A stretch of 64,000 nt of DNA from Pseudopelobacter sp964542535 (GCA_964542535.1 CAZIUE010000012.1:1-64000); one strand, 5' to 3'. Positions 35,648 through 44,670 are shown, counted from the stretch's first letter. Program-made: numbers and translations. Notes: generated by a model not told the origin, from the letters alone.

Positions 35648-37000
35648 CTACTTGAGGAGGATAAGTTTGATATCTTCAATTATTCTCGATAGTTTAGGGT
35701 CATCTTTCAGTGCCTGATCGATTTTTTTGGCGGCATAGATCACCGTGGAGTGATCTTTTCCCCCGAACTTCGCCCCGATATCCGGATAGGAAAAACTGGT
35801 CATGTCGCGGCAGAGCCAGATGGCGATCTGGCGCGCCTGGACGATGTTTTTCAAGCGTTTGCTGGACTTCAGGTCGGCTGTCTTGAGCCCGAACTGTTCT
35901 GCCACCACCTTCTGGATCAGTTCAACGGTGATGTCCTTGCGCCGGTCGCCGATGATCTCCTTCAGGTTGTCCCGGGCCATATCCAGAGTAATGGGAATAC
36001 CCTGCAAGCTGCTGTAGGCGCCCAGGCGGATCAGCATGCCCTCCAGTTCGCGGATGTTGCGCGTATCGCTGGAGGCCAGGAAGTAGATCACGTCCTCGGG
36101 AAGCTGGATACGGGTAATCTCTGACTTTTTCTTTAGAATCGCGATCTTGGTTTCTAGATCCGGCGGCTGGATATCGGCGATCAGGCCCCATTCGAAGCGC
36201 GAGCGCAGCCGTTCCTCCAGATCGGAGATCTCCCGCGGAAACTTGTCCGAGGTGATCACGATCTGCTTCTGCATGTCGTAGAGGGCGTTGAAGGTGTGGA
36301 AAAACTCTTCCTGGGTACCCACCTTGCCGGAGATGAACTGGATATCGTCCACCAGCAGCACGTCAAGACTCCTGAACCGGGACCTGAACTGGTCCATGCG
36401 TTTCTGGCGCAGGGCGTTGACCATTTCGTACATGAACTTTTCCGCGGAACAGTAGCAGACGTTCAGTTCCGGTGAGTTAGCCAGAATGGTATGGCCGATG
36501 GCGTTGAGAAGGTGGCTTTTGCCCAGGCCGACTCCACCATAGATGAAGAGCGGATTGTAGGTATCCGCCGGATTGTTGGCCACCGCCATGGCAGCCGCAT
36601 GGGCAAACTGGTTGCCCGTGCCGCTGACGAACAGGTCGAAGGTGTACTTGGGGTTGAGTGAGGTGGAACTGGCTTCCGGCTGGCTGGCTGCCGGTTGCTC
36701 GGTTTCCTGGTGGACCTTGATGATCAGGTCCTCGGGTTGTGGAAGCTCGCTTTCCTGGCCACCCTCCTGAACCACGAAATCGATGGAATACTTCTTCCCC
36801 GCGGTGACGGACAGAGCGCCGATGAGCACCTGCTGGTAATGTTCCTCTATCCACTCCTTGAAAAAGAGCGTGGGAACCGCGAGAAAAACGGTCGTGTCGT
36901 CGGCGTGACTGTAGGATATGGGCCGTATCCAGGTTGTGAAGTCACTTTCCGACAGCACCTTTTCGAGGTTTTCGGTGGCTTGTCGCCAGGCATCGTGCAT
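35648..37000 (-). CDS. dnaA: chromosomal replication initiator protein DnaA
   Basis: DnaA binds origin boxes and opens the duplex. The 450-residue product has an N-terminal DnaB/self-interaction domain, a variable linker (about 85-115), the AAA+ core with Walker A GGVGLGKS near 150 and Walker B LLVDDIQF near 214, and a C-terminal HTH with the signature GGKDHSTVIYAAKK. No Shine-Dalgarno sequence precedes the ATG at 37000; the upstream bases read ACCTCCACT on the coding strand. The gene runs left from the origin. Confidence 0.98.
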   Translation of the reverse strand: MHDAWRQATENLEKVLSESDFTTWIRPISYSHADDTTVFLAVPTLFFKEWIEEHYQQVLIGALSVTAGKKYSIDFVVQEGGQESELPQPEDLIIKVHQETEQPAASQPEASSTSLNPKYTFDLFVSGTGNQFAHAAAMAVANNPADTYNPLFIYGGVGLGKSHLLNAIGHTILANSPELNVCYCSAEKFMYEMVNALRQKRMDQFRSRFRSLDVLLVDDIQFISGKVGTQEEFFHTFNALYDMQKQIVITSDKFPREISDLEERLRSRFEWGLIADIQPPDLETKIAILKKKSEITRIQLPEDVIYFLASSDTRNIRELEGMLIRLGAYSSLQGIPITLDMARDNLKEIIGDRRKDITVELIQKVVAEQFGLKTADLKSSKRLKNIVQARQIAIWLCRDMTSFSYPDIGAKFGGKDHSTVIYAAKKIDQALKDDPKLSRIIEDIKLILLK

Positions 37001-37020
37001 AGTGGAGGTCGCGGCAATTC

Positions 37021-37210
37021 TCTAGGTAAATGACAACAGTTATCAACATCCGGGTGATGGGTGAATCACCGATGGAATACGCAGGGTTATGTATACAGTT
37101 GTGGAAAACGGGGTGGGTTATCAACAAGATTTTCAACATCTGTTGATAACTTTTTTACATATTATTTCAATAAGTTACATATATTTATTTGAAATTATAC
37201 GCATTTTTTC
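37021..37210. other. predicted replication origin (oriC)
   Basis: The dnaA-rpmH spacer holds TTATCAACA at 37040-37048 and 37118-37126, its reverse complement TGTTGATAA at 37141-37149, and TGTGGAAAA (one mismatch from the reversed box TGTGGATAA) at 37100-37108. An A/T-rich run of about 55 bases (37151-37206) lies next to the box cluster and would serve as the unwinding element. Genes diverge on either side, as expected for bidirectional replication. The first box overlaps the region where a dnaA promoter should lie, which would permit autoregulation. Confidence 0.85.
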
Positions 37211-37288
37211 GCTGCTGAAGGGTAACAGAGGCCGGTCTGTTTTTCAAGGCAAATAAGTACTCCGGGCTTTGCCGTTCTGAAAATGAAC

Positions 37289-37317
37289 TTGACAAGTATG
37301 GCCTGTTATGATTAAAG
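37289..37317 (+). promoter_or_regulatory. candidate rpmH promoter
   Basis: A consensus TTGACA at 37289-37294 is followed 17 bases later by TTAAAG (37312-37317), a weak -10. The start would fall about 30 bases before rpmH. Confidence 0.4.
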
Positions 37318-37353
37318 AATCGATTCCTGAAAAACATTATCTGGGGTGAAACC

Positions 37354-37503
37354 ATGAAAAGAACATTTCAACCGAGCAACATTTCCCGCAAAAGGACCCA
37401 CGGCTTTCTGGTGAGAATGGCATCGAAGAACGGCCGACTCGTGATCAAGCGCAGGAGAGCGAAAGGGCGCAAGAGCCTGGCTGTTCGCATTGCCACCAAG
37501 TAA
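37354..37503 (+). CDS. rpmH: 50S ribosomal protein L34
   Basis: The 49-residue basic product begins MKRTFQPSNISRKRTHGF and ends in the RRRAKGRKSLAV segment typical of L34, a small protein buried in 23S rRNA. Length is normal (44-50). GGGGTGAAACC upstream gives a fair ribosome binding site. It starts the rightward cluster from the origin and is closely followed by rnpA, the near-universal arrangement. Confidence 0.97.
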   Translation: MKRTFQPSNISRKRTHGFLVRMASKNGRLVIKRRRAKGRKSLAVRIATK

Positions 37504-37522
37504 TATCACCGCCTGCTCAGGT

Positions 37523-37897
37523 GTGGACGACGCCAGCACGTTTCCAAAGTCCCTTCGACTGAGGAAACGTGCTGATTTTGTTACACTTCAAAGGGCTACC
37601 GCAAAGATTACCGTCACGGGGTTTCTCGTTGTCTGGCAGGACACGGGTCGTGGTCTGCCGCGTCTGGGAATCACGGCCAGCAAGAAAATCGGGTGCGCCG
37701 TTGTCCGCAACAGAATCAAGCGGTTTGTCAGAGAAACGTTCAGACACACCAGCAGGTCCCTTCCTCCGGTGGATATAAACGTGATTGCCCGCCGCGAATC
37801 GGCAACCATGGATTTCCACGGCGTGCGGCGCGAACTTGAAAAAGCCTTCAGGCGTATGGACGCATCTCCATGTGTACGCGAAGTCTGCTCCTTGTAA
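37523..37897 (+). CDS. rnpA: ribonuclease P protein component
   Basis: RnpA helps the RNase P RNA process tRNA 5' ends. The product carries FPKSLRLRKRADF, the RLGITASKKIG strand and the RNR box VVRNRIKRFVRE, all diagnostic. I chose GTG 37523, which gives 124 residues, close to the usual length; a TTG at 37490 inside rpmH is the other option and has no ribosome binding site. The 3' end overlaps yidD by 28 bases, as is common for this pair. Confidence 0.93.
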   Translation: MDDASTFPKSLRLRKRADFVTLQRATAKITVTGFLVVWQDTGRGLPRLGITASKKIGCAVVRNRIKRFVRETFRHTSRSLPPVDINVIARRESATMDFHGVRRELEKAFRRMDASPCVREVCSL

Positions 37898-38082
37898 TCT
37901 GTCTGTACCAACGGTTGATTTCACCGTTTCTGCCGCAGACCTGCCGTTTTTATCCCTCCTGTTCCGAATATTCCCGAGTATCAATCCTGCGTTACGGGCC
38001 GGCCAAGGGGCTCAGCCTCACGCTGCTGAGAATCTGCAAGTGCCACCCCTTTCATCCCGGGGGATACGACCCCGTACCATAA
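37870..38082 (+). CDS. yidD: membrane protein insertion efficiency factor YidD
   Basis: This 70-residue protein matches YidD along its whole length: YQRLISPFLPQTCRFYPSCS, the GPAKGLSLTLLRICKCHP segment and a final GGYDPVP. It is thought to sit at the inner membrane through an amphipathic helix and to help YidC-dependent insertion. It overlaps rnpA by 28 bases and is 22 bases before yidC, which supports joint expression. Confidence 0.96.
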   Translation: MCTRSLLLVICLYQRLISPFLPQTCRFYPSCSEYSRVSILRYGPAKGLSLTLLRICKCHPFHPGGYDPVP

Positions 38083-38104
38083 ACACGATCAGACTGGAGT
38101 TTCC

Positions 38105-39733
38105 ATGGAAAAGCGTACTCTGCTGGCAGTCATACTTTCCATAACCGTTTTTTATGCGTTTTCTCTGCTGTTCGCCCCGGACAAGAGGACCGTTCAGCAG
38201 GTTCCGGCGGGATCCTCCGCTTCAGCGCCAGTCCCGGCTCTCCAGCAACCCGCGGCCGGTTCTCAGCCCGCGGCCAGCATCCCGGCGCAGCCCACGGCTG
38301 TTCAGCGTCTGGACGTTACCGTCCGTAACGACCTCTACACGGCCGTATTTTCATCGCGCGGCGGCGCTCTCAAAAGCCTGACCCTGAACAAGTATCGCGA
38401 ACAGAATCGCCCCGATGCCCAACCGGTTGTCATCGGTTCCGATGCCGACCCGTCCGTGCTCACCTTTTCAACCCGCGCGAACGGTTTCTATCTCCCCGAG
38501 GGAGCCGTTTTTGTCGCAGATTCTTCTTCGTTGACGCTTTCCGCGACCGACAGGAAACAGCTGGTCTTTACCCACAATTCCGGACAGGGGTTCACGGTCC
38601 GGAAGATTTATTCCTTCAGCGGTCGCGACTACGGCATCAGGCTTGAAACCCAGGTTATCAACAACATGGCGGTGCCGCTTGTGGGCGCGCTCCAGCAGGT
38701 CATCACCTATCCGGGTCAGGTACGCGCAAAAGATAACCGCTTCGAAACAGCCGGTTCCTATCTGTTCAGCAACAACAGTCTGGAGAGCGACAAGCTCAAG
38801 GACGTTTCCGCCGCAGCGAAGGTCTACGACAAGAGTCTGCAGTGGGCCGGTTTTGCCGACAAGTATTTCCTTACCGCCATCCTTTCCGAGGGGGGCAGCA
38901 TCGCAACGGTGGAGGTAAAGAAGAACAGCGCCGGTTTTCTGGAGTCCACCGTCTCCTCTCCCCGGGTCACGGTCATGCCGGGTCAGTCGGCTTCGGTCGT
39001 GCACCGGCTGTTCGTCGGCCCCAAGGATATCGATATCCTCAAGGCCCAGGGCAACTCCCTGGAGCAGTCCCTGGACCTGGGGTGGTTCACGGTCATTGCC
39101 AAGCCGCTCCTCTATACCCTCAAGTTCTTTTACCGCTACGTGGGCAACTACGGTGTCTCGATCATCATCATAACCGTGATCCTGAAGGCTCTTTTCTTCC
39201 CCTTGACCCATAAGAGCTACAAGTCCATGAAGGACATGCAGAAGATTCAGCCGATGATGGCTGCGCTTAAGGACAAGTACAAGGATGACCGGGAAGGTCT
39301 CAACAAAGCAGTCATGGAACTGTACCGCGACCACAAGGTCAATCCCCTGGGCGGCTGTCTGCCCATGCTGGTTCAGATTCCCGTTTTCTTCGCCCTCTAC
39401 AAGGCGCTGATGTTCTCCATTGAGCTTCGCCATGCTCCTTTCTATTTCTGGATTACCGATCTTTCAGGACCGGACAACCTGTTTGGTCAGATGCTGGGAT
39501 TTCCGTTTGTCATCGGTCCCCTGCCCCTTCTGATGGGAGCAACCATGTTCATCCAGCAGAAGATGACCCCTTCCAGCATGGATCCGATGCAGGCAAAAAT
39601 GATGCTCGCCCTTCCGGTGGTGTTCACGTTCATGTTTCTCAACTTCCCGTCGGGTCTGGTTCTGTACTGGCTGCTGAACAACATACTCACCATCGGTCAG
39701 CAGATGTACATCAACAAACTGGTGCACGACTGA
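38105..39733 (+). CDS. yidC: membrane protein insertase YidC
   Basis: YidC inserts and folds inner membrane proteins alone or with SecYEG. The 542-residue protein has an N-terminal membrane helix (about 5-22), a Pro/Ala/Gln-rich linker, a large periplasmic beta domain (about 60-320) and the conserved five-helix core with YRYVGNYGVSIIIITVILKA and GCLPMLVQIPVFFALY. This is the Gram-negative form. The coupled jag/khpB gene that often follows is absent here; mnmE starts 24 bases downstream. Confidence 0.97.
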   Translation: MEKRTLLAVILSITVFYAFSLLFAPDKRTVQQVPAGSSASAPVPALQQPAAGSQPAASIPAQPTAVQRLDVTVRNDLYTAVFSSRGGALKSLTLNKYREQNRPDAQPVVIGSDADPSVLTFSTRANGFYLPEGAVFVADSSSLTLSATDRKQLVFTHNSGQGFTVRKIYSFSGRDYGIRLETQVINNMAVPLVGALQQVITYPGQVRAKDNRFETAGSYLFSNNSLESDKLKDVSAAAKVYDKSLQWAGFADKYFLTAILSEGGSIATVEVKKNSAGFLESTVSSPRVTVMPGQSASVVHRLFVGPKDIDILKAQGNSLEQSLDLGWFTVIAKPLLYTLKFFYRYVGNYGVSIIIITVILKALFFPLTHKSYKSMKDMQKIQPMMAALKDKYKDDREGLNKAVMELYRDHKVNPLGGCLPMLVQIPVFFALYKALMFSIELRHAPFYFWITDLSGPDNLFGQMLGFPFVIGPLPLLMGATMFIQQKMTPSSMDPMQAKMMLALPVVFTFMFLNFPSGLVLYWLLNNILTIGQQMYINKLVHD

Positions 39734-39757
39734 GCGTGTAACCGCGGAGTTGCGACA

Positions 39758-41128
39758 ATGTACATGCGGGATACCATAGCGGCGATCAGCACTCCCCCCG
39801 GCAACGGCGGCATCGGCATAGTCCGCGTCAGCGGCGGGAGTGCATCGTCCATAGCGGATACGCTCTTCAGACCGGCGCGAAACGGTGGCCTCATCAGCCA
39901 CCGTTTTTATTATGGTACACTCGTTGATCCTGAAAGCGGTCAGGTTGTGGATGAGGTCATGGCGGTTATCATGCGCTCACCCCGTTCCTATACCTGCGAG
40001 GATGTGCTGGAACTGCACTGCCATGGCGGCATGCTGGTTGTGGAGCGGATCCTGTCATTGGTCCTGAAGAGTGGAGCGCGGCTCGCCGAACCGGGCGAGT
40101 TTACCCGCCGGGCGTTTCTCAACGGAAGGATCGATCTTGTCCAGGCCGAGTCGGTCATCGACATCATCAGCGCACGGACCGACGCGGCTCTCGGCTTGGC
40201 ACAGCGTCAGCGGGGAGGCGTCCTCTCCTCCCGCATCAATGAGGCCCGGCACCTGATCCTGCATGCCCTGGCCCTGGTCGAGGCGTACATCGATTTCCCC
40301 GAAGACGATCTGGGTGAAACCGATACCGCCAGCATCCGCTCATCCATCCACGGCGCCCGGGAACTGGTGATCTCCCTCCTTGAGGGGTTCGACGAGGGGC
40401 GGTTGCTGCGCGAGGGTATTTCCGTATTGATTATCGGTAAACCCAATGCCGGCAAATCCAGCCTCCTTAACAGATTATTGAACGAAAATCGCGCCATCGT
40501 TACCCACCTCCCCGGGACCACCCGCGACATCATCGAGGAGACGGTTAACCTGGGAGGGCTGGCAGTACGTCTGCTGGACACGGCAGGAATCCGACATACC
40601 GATGACATGATCGAACAGGAGGGGATCAACCGTGCCCTGGAACAGATCCCCCGGGCTGACCTGGTCCTGTTCGTTCTTGACGGTTCCCGCCCCTTTGGCG
40701 CCGAGGACCGCCTCATCCTCGATGCCCTGCGGGGAAGCAGGGTTGTGGCTGCAATCAATAAGTCCGACCTTCCCGTTGCTCTTGAACTGCCGCCGGACTG
40801 TCTGGAACTACCGCGGATCTCGTTTTCCGCTGCATCGGGAGATGGAGTGGAAGAACTCAAGGCCAGTGTGCGCGCCCTGTTCGTCTCAGGACAGGCCGTG
40901 GACAACAGGGAGTTCGTGACTATTTCCCGGGTTCGCCATCGCGATGCCCTGGGCAGCGCGGATGCGAGCCTGACGCGCTGCCTTGCCGGCCTCGACTCCC
41001 GTGTGTCACTGGAACTTCTGGCCCTTGACCTCAGGGAGGCGCTCTCCGCTATTGGTGAGCTGACCGGCCAGGTTACGAACGATGACGTACTGGATCTGAT
41101 CTTTTCGTCCTTCTGTATCGGCAAGTAG
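39758..41128 (+). CDS. mnmE: tRNA uridine-5-carboxymethylaminomethyl GTPase MnmE
   Basis: MnmE works with MnmG to modify wobble uridine 34 of certain tRNAs. The 456-residue product has the folate-binding N-domain (DTIAAISTPPGNGGIGIVRVSG), a G domain with GKPNAGKSS, the DTAG box and NKSD, and the C-terminal catalytic C453 in FCIGK. It is followed at 41145 by a parS-like palindrome and then mnmG, so the two partners lie side by side in the same cluster. Confidence 0.97.
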   Translation: MYMRDTIAAISTPPGNGGIGIVRVSGGSASSIADTLFRPARNGGLISHRFYYGTLVDPESGQVVDEVMAVIMRSPRSYTCEDVLELHCHGGMLVVERILSLVLKSGARLAEPGEFTRRAFLNGRIDLVQAESVIDIISARTDAALGLAQRQRGGVLSSRINEARHLILHALALVEAYIDFPEDDLGETDTASIRSSIHGARELVISLLEGFDEGRLLREGISVLIIGKPNAGKSSLLNRLLNENRAIVTHLPGTTRDIIEETVNLGGLAVRLLDTAGIRHTDDMIEQEGINRALEQIPRADLVLFVLDGSRPFGAEDRLILDALRGSRVVAAINKSDLPVALELPPDCLELPRISFSAASGDGVEELKASVRALFVSGQAVDNREFVTISRVRHRDALGSADASLTRCLAGLDSRVSLELLALDLREALSAIGELTGQVTNDDVLDLIFSSFCIGK

Positions 41129-41144
41129 AGCCTGGTACGGCGGA

Positions 41145-41160
41145 TGTTTCACGTGAAACG
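41145..41160. promoter_or_regulatory. parS-like ParB binding site 1
   Basis: TGTTTCACGTGAAACG matches the bacterial parS consensus TGTTTCACGTGAAACA at 15 of 16 positions, with the central 14-base palindrome perfect. It lies in the mnmE-mnmG gap about 4.1 kb from the predicted origin. Confidence 0.88.
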
Positions 41161-41175
41161 GGGGAGACTCCATAC

Positions 41176-43062
41176 ATGATGACCTACGAGTTTGACTACG
41201 ATGTGATTGTTGTCGGTGCGGGGCATGCCGGATGCGAGGCTGCGCTTGCCGCGGCGCGTATGGGGTGCTCCACCCTGCTCCTGACCATCAATCTGGATGC
41301 CGTGGCGCTTATGTCGTGCAATCCCTCCATCGGTGGACTGGCCAAGGGACATCTGGTCAGGGAGATCGATGCCCTGGGAGGTGAGATGGCCAGGAACATC
41401 GATGCCACCGGGATTCAGTTCCGTATCCTCAACACCAGGAAGGGACCTGCCGTGCGCGCATCCCGTGCCCAGGCCGACAAGCAGCTCTACCGGCTGCGCA
41501 TGAAACAGGTGCTTGAAAACCAGGACAACCTGCACCTGAAGCAGGGTGAAGTCACGGCGCTGTACTGTGACGGCACCCAGGTGCGGGGAGTTGATACCCG
41601 CGCAGGCATCCGTTTTCTGGGTAAGACCGTAGTGTTGACGACGGGAACCTTCATGCGCGGCCTGATCCACATCGGACTTACCCACTATGAGGGGGGGCGT
41701 GCCGGGGATCTCCCCTCCATCGGACTTTCCGATCAGCTCAAACAGCTGGGATTACGGGTCGGTCGCCTCAAGACCGGGACACCAGCGCGGCTGGACGGGC
41801 GCAGTATCGATCTTTCCCGGCTCGAAGTGCAGCATGGCGACGATCCACCCCAGCCGTTTTCCTTTTCCACCGACCGCATTACTCTGCGCCAGGTTCCCTG
41901 TTATATCGCGTACACCAATGAACGCTCTCATGACATCATCCGCTCCGGTCTGGACCGTTCCCCGCTGTATGCCGGTATCATCGAAGGTGTCGGTCCCCGC
42001 TACTGCCCCTCCATCGAGGACAAGGTCGTGCGCTTCCCCGACAAGGACCGACATCAGACGTTCATCGAACCAGAAGGACTGGATACGGTGGAGATGTATC
42101 CCAGCGGCATGTCAACTTCCCTACCCATCGATATACAGATCGCCTTCTATCGCTCCATACGGGGATTGGAACGGGCGGAGATTATGCGTCCGGCCTACGG
42201 AATTGAGTATGACTACGTGGACCCGATCCAGCTGCACAGGTCGCTGGAAACCAAGACGATCGTCAATCTGTACCATGCCGGTCAGATCAACGGCACGTCA
42301 GGATACGAGGAAGCCGCCGGCCAGGGGCTCCTGGCCGGCATCAATGCAGCCAGACGCACCAGGGGAGAGGAGCCGCTGGTGCTGTCACGCAGCGAATCCT
42401 ACATCGGTGTCATGATAGACGACCTGATTACCCTGGGGACCAGGGAACCTTACCGGATGTTTACGTCGCGCGCCGAGTATCGGCTACTGCTGCGGGAAGA
42501 CAATGCCGACCAGCGGCTGCGTGAGATCGGGTACCGTGTCGGACTGGTGAAAGAAGCCGACTATGAGGTCTATCTGCGCAAGCAGGACATGATTCTTGCC
42601 GAGCGTGATCGCCTGGCCACAACACGCGTCAGCATGAACCTGGTCGAGCAGGACTATTTTGCTGAAAAGGGCTCGGCGGAGATTCAGAAGGGAACCAGCT
42701 ACGAACAGTTGCTGCGGCGGCCCGAATTCAGCTACGACGACCTGCTCCACTTTGACATCGTTTCACGTGAAACACCGGCAGTGGTGCGCGAACAGGTGGA
42801 AATCCAGATCAAATACCAGGGCTACATAGAGCGGCAGCTTGAGCAGGTCAGGCGCTCAGCGAAACTGGAGCACAGCTCCATCCCGGCTGATATGGACTAT
42901 GACGCCATCAACGGGCTGACCAGCGAAGTCCGGGAAAAACTCACCAGGATCCGGCCCGATACTCTGGGGCAGGCCTCGCGCATTCCCGGTGTCACGCCGG
43001 CGGCAATATCAGTGCTCTCCATCACGCTCAAGGCCCGGGCAGGCGCCGGGAAGCGGTCATGA
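41176..43062 (+). CDS. mnmG: tRNA uridine-5-carboxymethylaminomethyl modification enzyme MnmG
   Basis: MnmG is the FAD-dependent partner of MnmE. The 628-residue protein has the FAD motif VIVVGAGHAGCEAALAA, the CNPSIGGLAKGHLVREIDALGG signature region and the TSRAEYRLLLREDNAD segment. Length is normal. ATG 41176 and 41179 are both possible starts. A second parS-like site sits inside its coding sequence and encodes the IVSRET stretch. It overlaps rsmG by four bases. Confidence 0.97.
   Translation: MMTYEFDYDVIVVGAGHAGCEAALAAARMGCSTLLLTINLDAVALMSCNPSIGGLAKGHLVREIDALGGEMARNIDATGIQFRILNTRKGPAVRASRAQADKQLYRLRMKQVLENQDNLHLKQGEVTALYCDGTQVRGVDTRAGIRFLGKTVVLTTGTFMRGLIHIGLTHYEGGRAGDLPSIGLSDQLKQLGLRVGRLKTGTPARLDGRSIDLSRLEVQHGDDPPQPFSFSTDRITLRQVPCYIAYTNERSHDIIRSGLDRSPLYAGIIEGVGPRYCPSIEDKVVRFPDKDRHQTFIEPEGLDTVEMYPSGMSTSLPIDIQIAFYRSIRGLERAEIMRPAYGIEYDYVDPIQLHRSLETKTIVNLYHAGQINGTSGYEEAAGQGLLAGINAARRTRGEEPLVLSRSESYIGVMIDDLITLGTREPYRMFTSRAEYRLLLREDNADQRLREIGYRVGLVKEADYEVYLRKQDMILAERDRLATTRVSMNLVEQDYFAEKGSAEIQKGTSYEQLLRRPEFSYDDLLHFDIVSRETPAVVREQVEIQIKYQGYIERQLEQVRRSAKLEHSSIPADMDYDAINGLTSEVREKLTRIRPDTLGQASRIPGVTPAAISVLSITLKARAGAGKRS
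42759..42774. promoter_or_regulatory. parS-like ParB binding site 2, inside mnmG
   Basis: CGTTTCACGTGAAACA matches the parS consensus at 15 of 16 positions with a perfect 14-base core. It is 1.6 kb from site 1 and lies within coding sequence, as some parS sites do. Confidence 0.88.
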
Positions 43063-43712
43063 ACGGGTTTCGAGAAATCCTGCGCCGTGCCACCGACGAA
43101 ATGGGCCTTGCCTTGAACGGAGAGCAGCTGAGCAGTTTCGAATTGTTCGCGCAGGAACTGAAAAAATGGAACCGCCGGGTCAATCTGACCGCCATACATG
43201 ATGACAACGGGATAGCGACCAAGCATATCGCCGATGCGCTCTTTCTTGCCCGACACCTGGGCGACGCACAGGATGTGCTGGATGTGGGCTCGGGAGCGGG
43301 AATCCCCGCGATTCCCCTGGCAATTGCGCGGCCGGACATCCGTGTTGTTTCCGTTGACGCGGTTGGAAAAAAAGTGCACTTCCAGCGCCATGCGGCGCGC
43401 CTGCTGTGCCTGGACAACTTCCAGGCACTTCACGCTCGGGTCGAGTCGCTGCATGCCTTACATGGCCGGCGTTTTGATCTGATCACGTCGCGCGCCTTTT
43501 CCGACCTCGTCCTGTTCGTACGCCTGGTCGCTCCCCTGCTTGCTCCCGGAGGAAGGCTGATTGCCATGAAGGGGCCTGCCGCAAAAGCGGAAGGGGAAGA
43601 GACGCGTGATGCTCTCGCATCCCTTGGTCACCGGATCTGTTCCTTCGAACCCTATCGGCTGCCGCTGAACAGCGGCGAACGTACGCTGGTCGGCATACGT
43701 CCTCTGGAATGA
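43059..43712 (+). CDS. rsmG: 16S rRNA (guanine527-N7)-methyltransferase
   Basis: RsmG methylates G527 of 16S rRNA using S-adenosylmethionine. The 217-residue product has the SAM motif LDVGSGAGIPAIPLAI, the WNRRVNLTAI segment near residue 45 and the DLITSRAFSDL segment. Its ATG overlaps the mnmG stop (ATGA). In many genomes parA and parB come next; here the next 230 bases hold no gene and an unrelated lipoprotein gene follows. Confidence 0.96.
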   Translation: MNGFREILRRATDEMGLALNGEQLSSFELFAQELKKWNRRVNLTAIHDDNGIATKHIADALFLARHLGDAQDVLDVGSGAGIPAIPLAIARPDIRVVSVDAVGKKVHFQRHAARLLCLDNFQALHARVESLHALHGRRFDLITSRAFSDLVLFVRLVAPLLAPGGRLIAMKGPAAKAEGEETRDALASLGHRICSFEPYRLPLNSGERTLVGIRPLE

Positions 43713-43944
43713 AGCGGAACCGCCGAAACAGTGCTCTAAAAAACGGACCCTGTGAGCTGTTTTCGTGATTTTGGTAAGGCTCTGCCATGGGTTTTTGCTT
43801 CGACGCGCTTATATCGAGTATTTGGCGCTTCTGGGTCGATTTCATGGTTTCGGGGTTGTTGCGGTCCAGATTGAAGTTGCGGATGAACGGATTCTGAACT
43901 AAAGTGGTTCACATGGTTCGACGTTCGTCATGGGAGGACGGGGT

Positions 43945-44670
43945 ATGAAGAAGATTCTCTGCGCACTGCTCGTTGCGGCCCAGATGTCGGCCTGCGCCAC
44001 CTATGAAAACCGGGTGGCACCGTTCAGGCCGCCCCAGGAATATTCCAACTACCAGAACCTTTCGGGGCTGATGGTGGGAGGCGAAGCCTTTCACGAACAG
44101 ATAAAAGCCAAGGAGACGTTCGGCTTCAACATCCGCGGTACCGGCGTGCTTCCGGTGCAGGTTGTTATCGACAACAGGAGCGGACAGGGAGTCGAGATCG
44201 TCTCCGGCCAGACCTTTCTGGTGGACACGAACAACGGTTACTGGAAGATCCTCTCCAATAGCGAAGCGGTCGAACGGGTGGAGAGAGGCACGCAGGGGGG
44301 AGCAGTCGCCGGTGGAGCCGGCAAGGGAGCCGCCTATGGCGCGGCCGCCGGTGCGTTGCTGGGGCTGGCCGTGGGAATCGTGTCCGGCCATGGTGTCGGT
44401 GAAGCCGCCGCCAAGGGAGGCGTTCTTGGCGGAGCCGGTGGCGCGGTGATCGGTGGCGCCTCGGGGAGCGAGGCCGACCGCGGTCGTGGTTTCAGGATCG
44501 CCGAAGACCTGCGTGAAAAAGGGGTCGAAGGGAAGGTAATCCCCAACGGTTCCCTGGCCAGTGGGTTCATCTATTTCCCCGGTGAGGCGCCGTCGGTCCG
44601 GGAACTGCGCCTGCAAGTCCGTTTTCGCGGCACCGGTACGGTGGAGACGCTGTTCCTGAAGCTCCGCTGA
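43945..44670 (+). CDS. putative lipoprotein with glycine-zipper segment
   Basis: The 241-residue product starts with a lipoprotein signal peptide (MKKILCALLVAAQMSAC) whose cysteine at 17 should be lipidated. The middle (about 115-165) is a Gly/Ala-rich glycine-zipper stretch (GGAGKGAAYGAAAGALLG and GGAGGAVIGGASG) that can insert in membrane or form a channel-like bundle. Flanking parts look like beta domains. No named family is recognised. ATG 43945 follows GGGAGGACGGGGT. The protein probably sits in the outer membrane or periplasm. Confidence 0.8.
   Translation: MKKILCALLVAAQMSACATYENRVAPFRPPQEYSNYQNLSGLMVGGEAFHEQIKAKETFGFNIRGTGVLPVQVVIDNRSGQGVEIVSGQTFLVDTNNGYWKILSNSEAVERVERGTQGGAVAGGAGKGAAYGAAAGALLGLAVGIVSGHGVGEAAAKGGVLGGAGGAVIGGASGSEADRGRGFRIAEDLREKGVEGKVIPNGSLASGFIYFPGEAPSVRELRLQVRFRGTGTVETLFLKLR

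Noticed and set aside
43483..43845. Minus-strand frame reaching from the rsmG gap into rsmG
   Set aside because: The first 35 codons (MKSTQKRQILDISASKQKP) look plausible, but the rest is antisense to rsmG and there is no ribosome binding site or family match. A decayed gene end remains possible.
43713..43944. Possible parA/parB remnants after rsmG
   Set aside because: The gap is only about 230 bases and no ParA Walker or ParB motif is visible in any frame.
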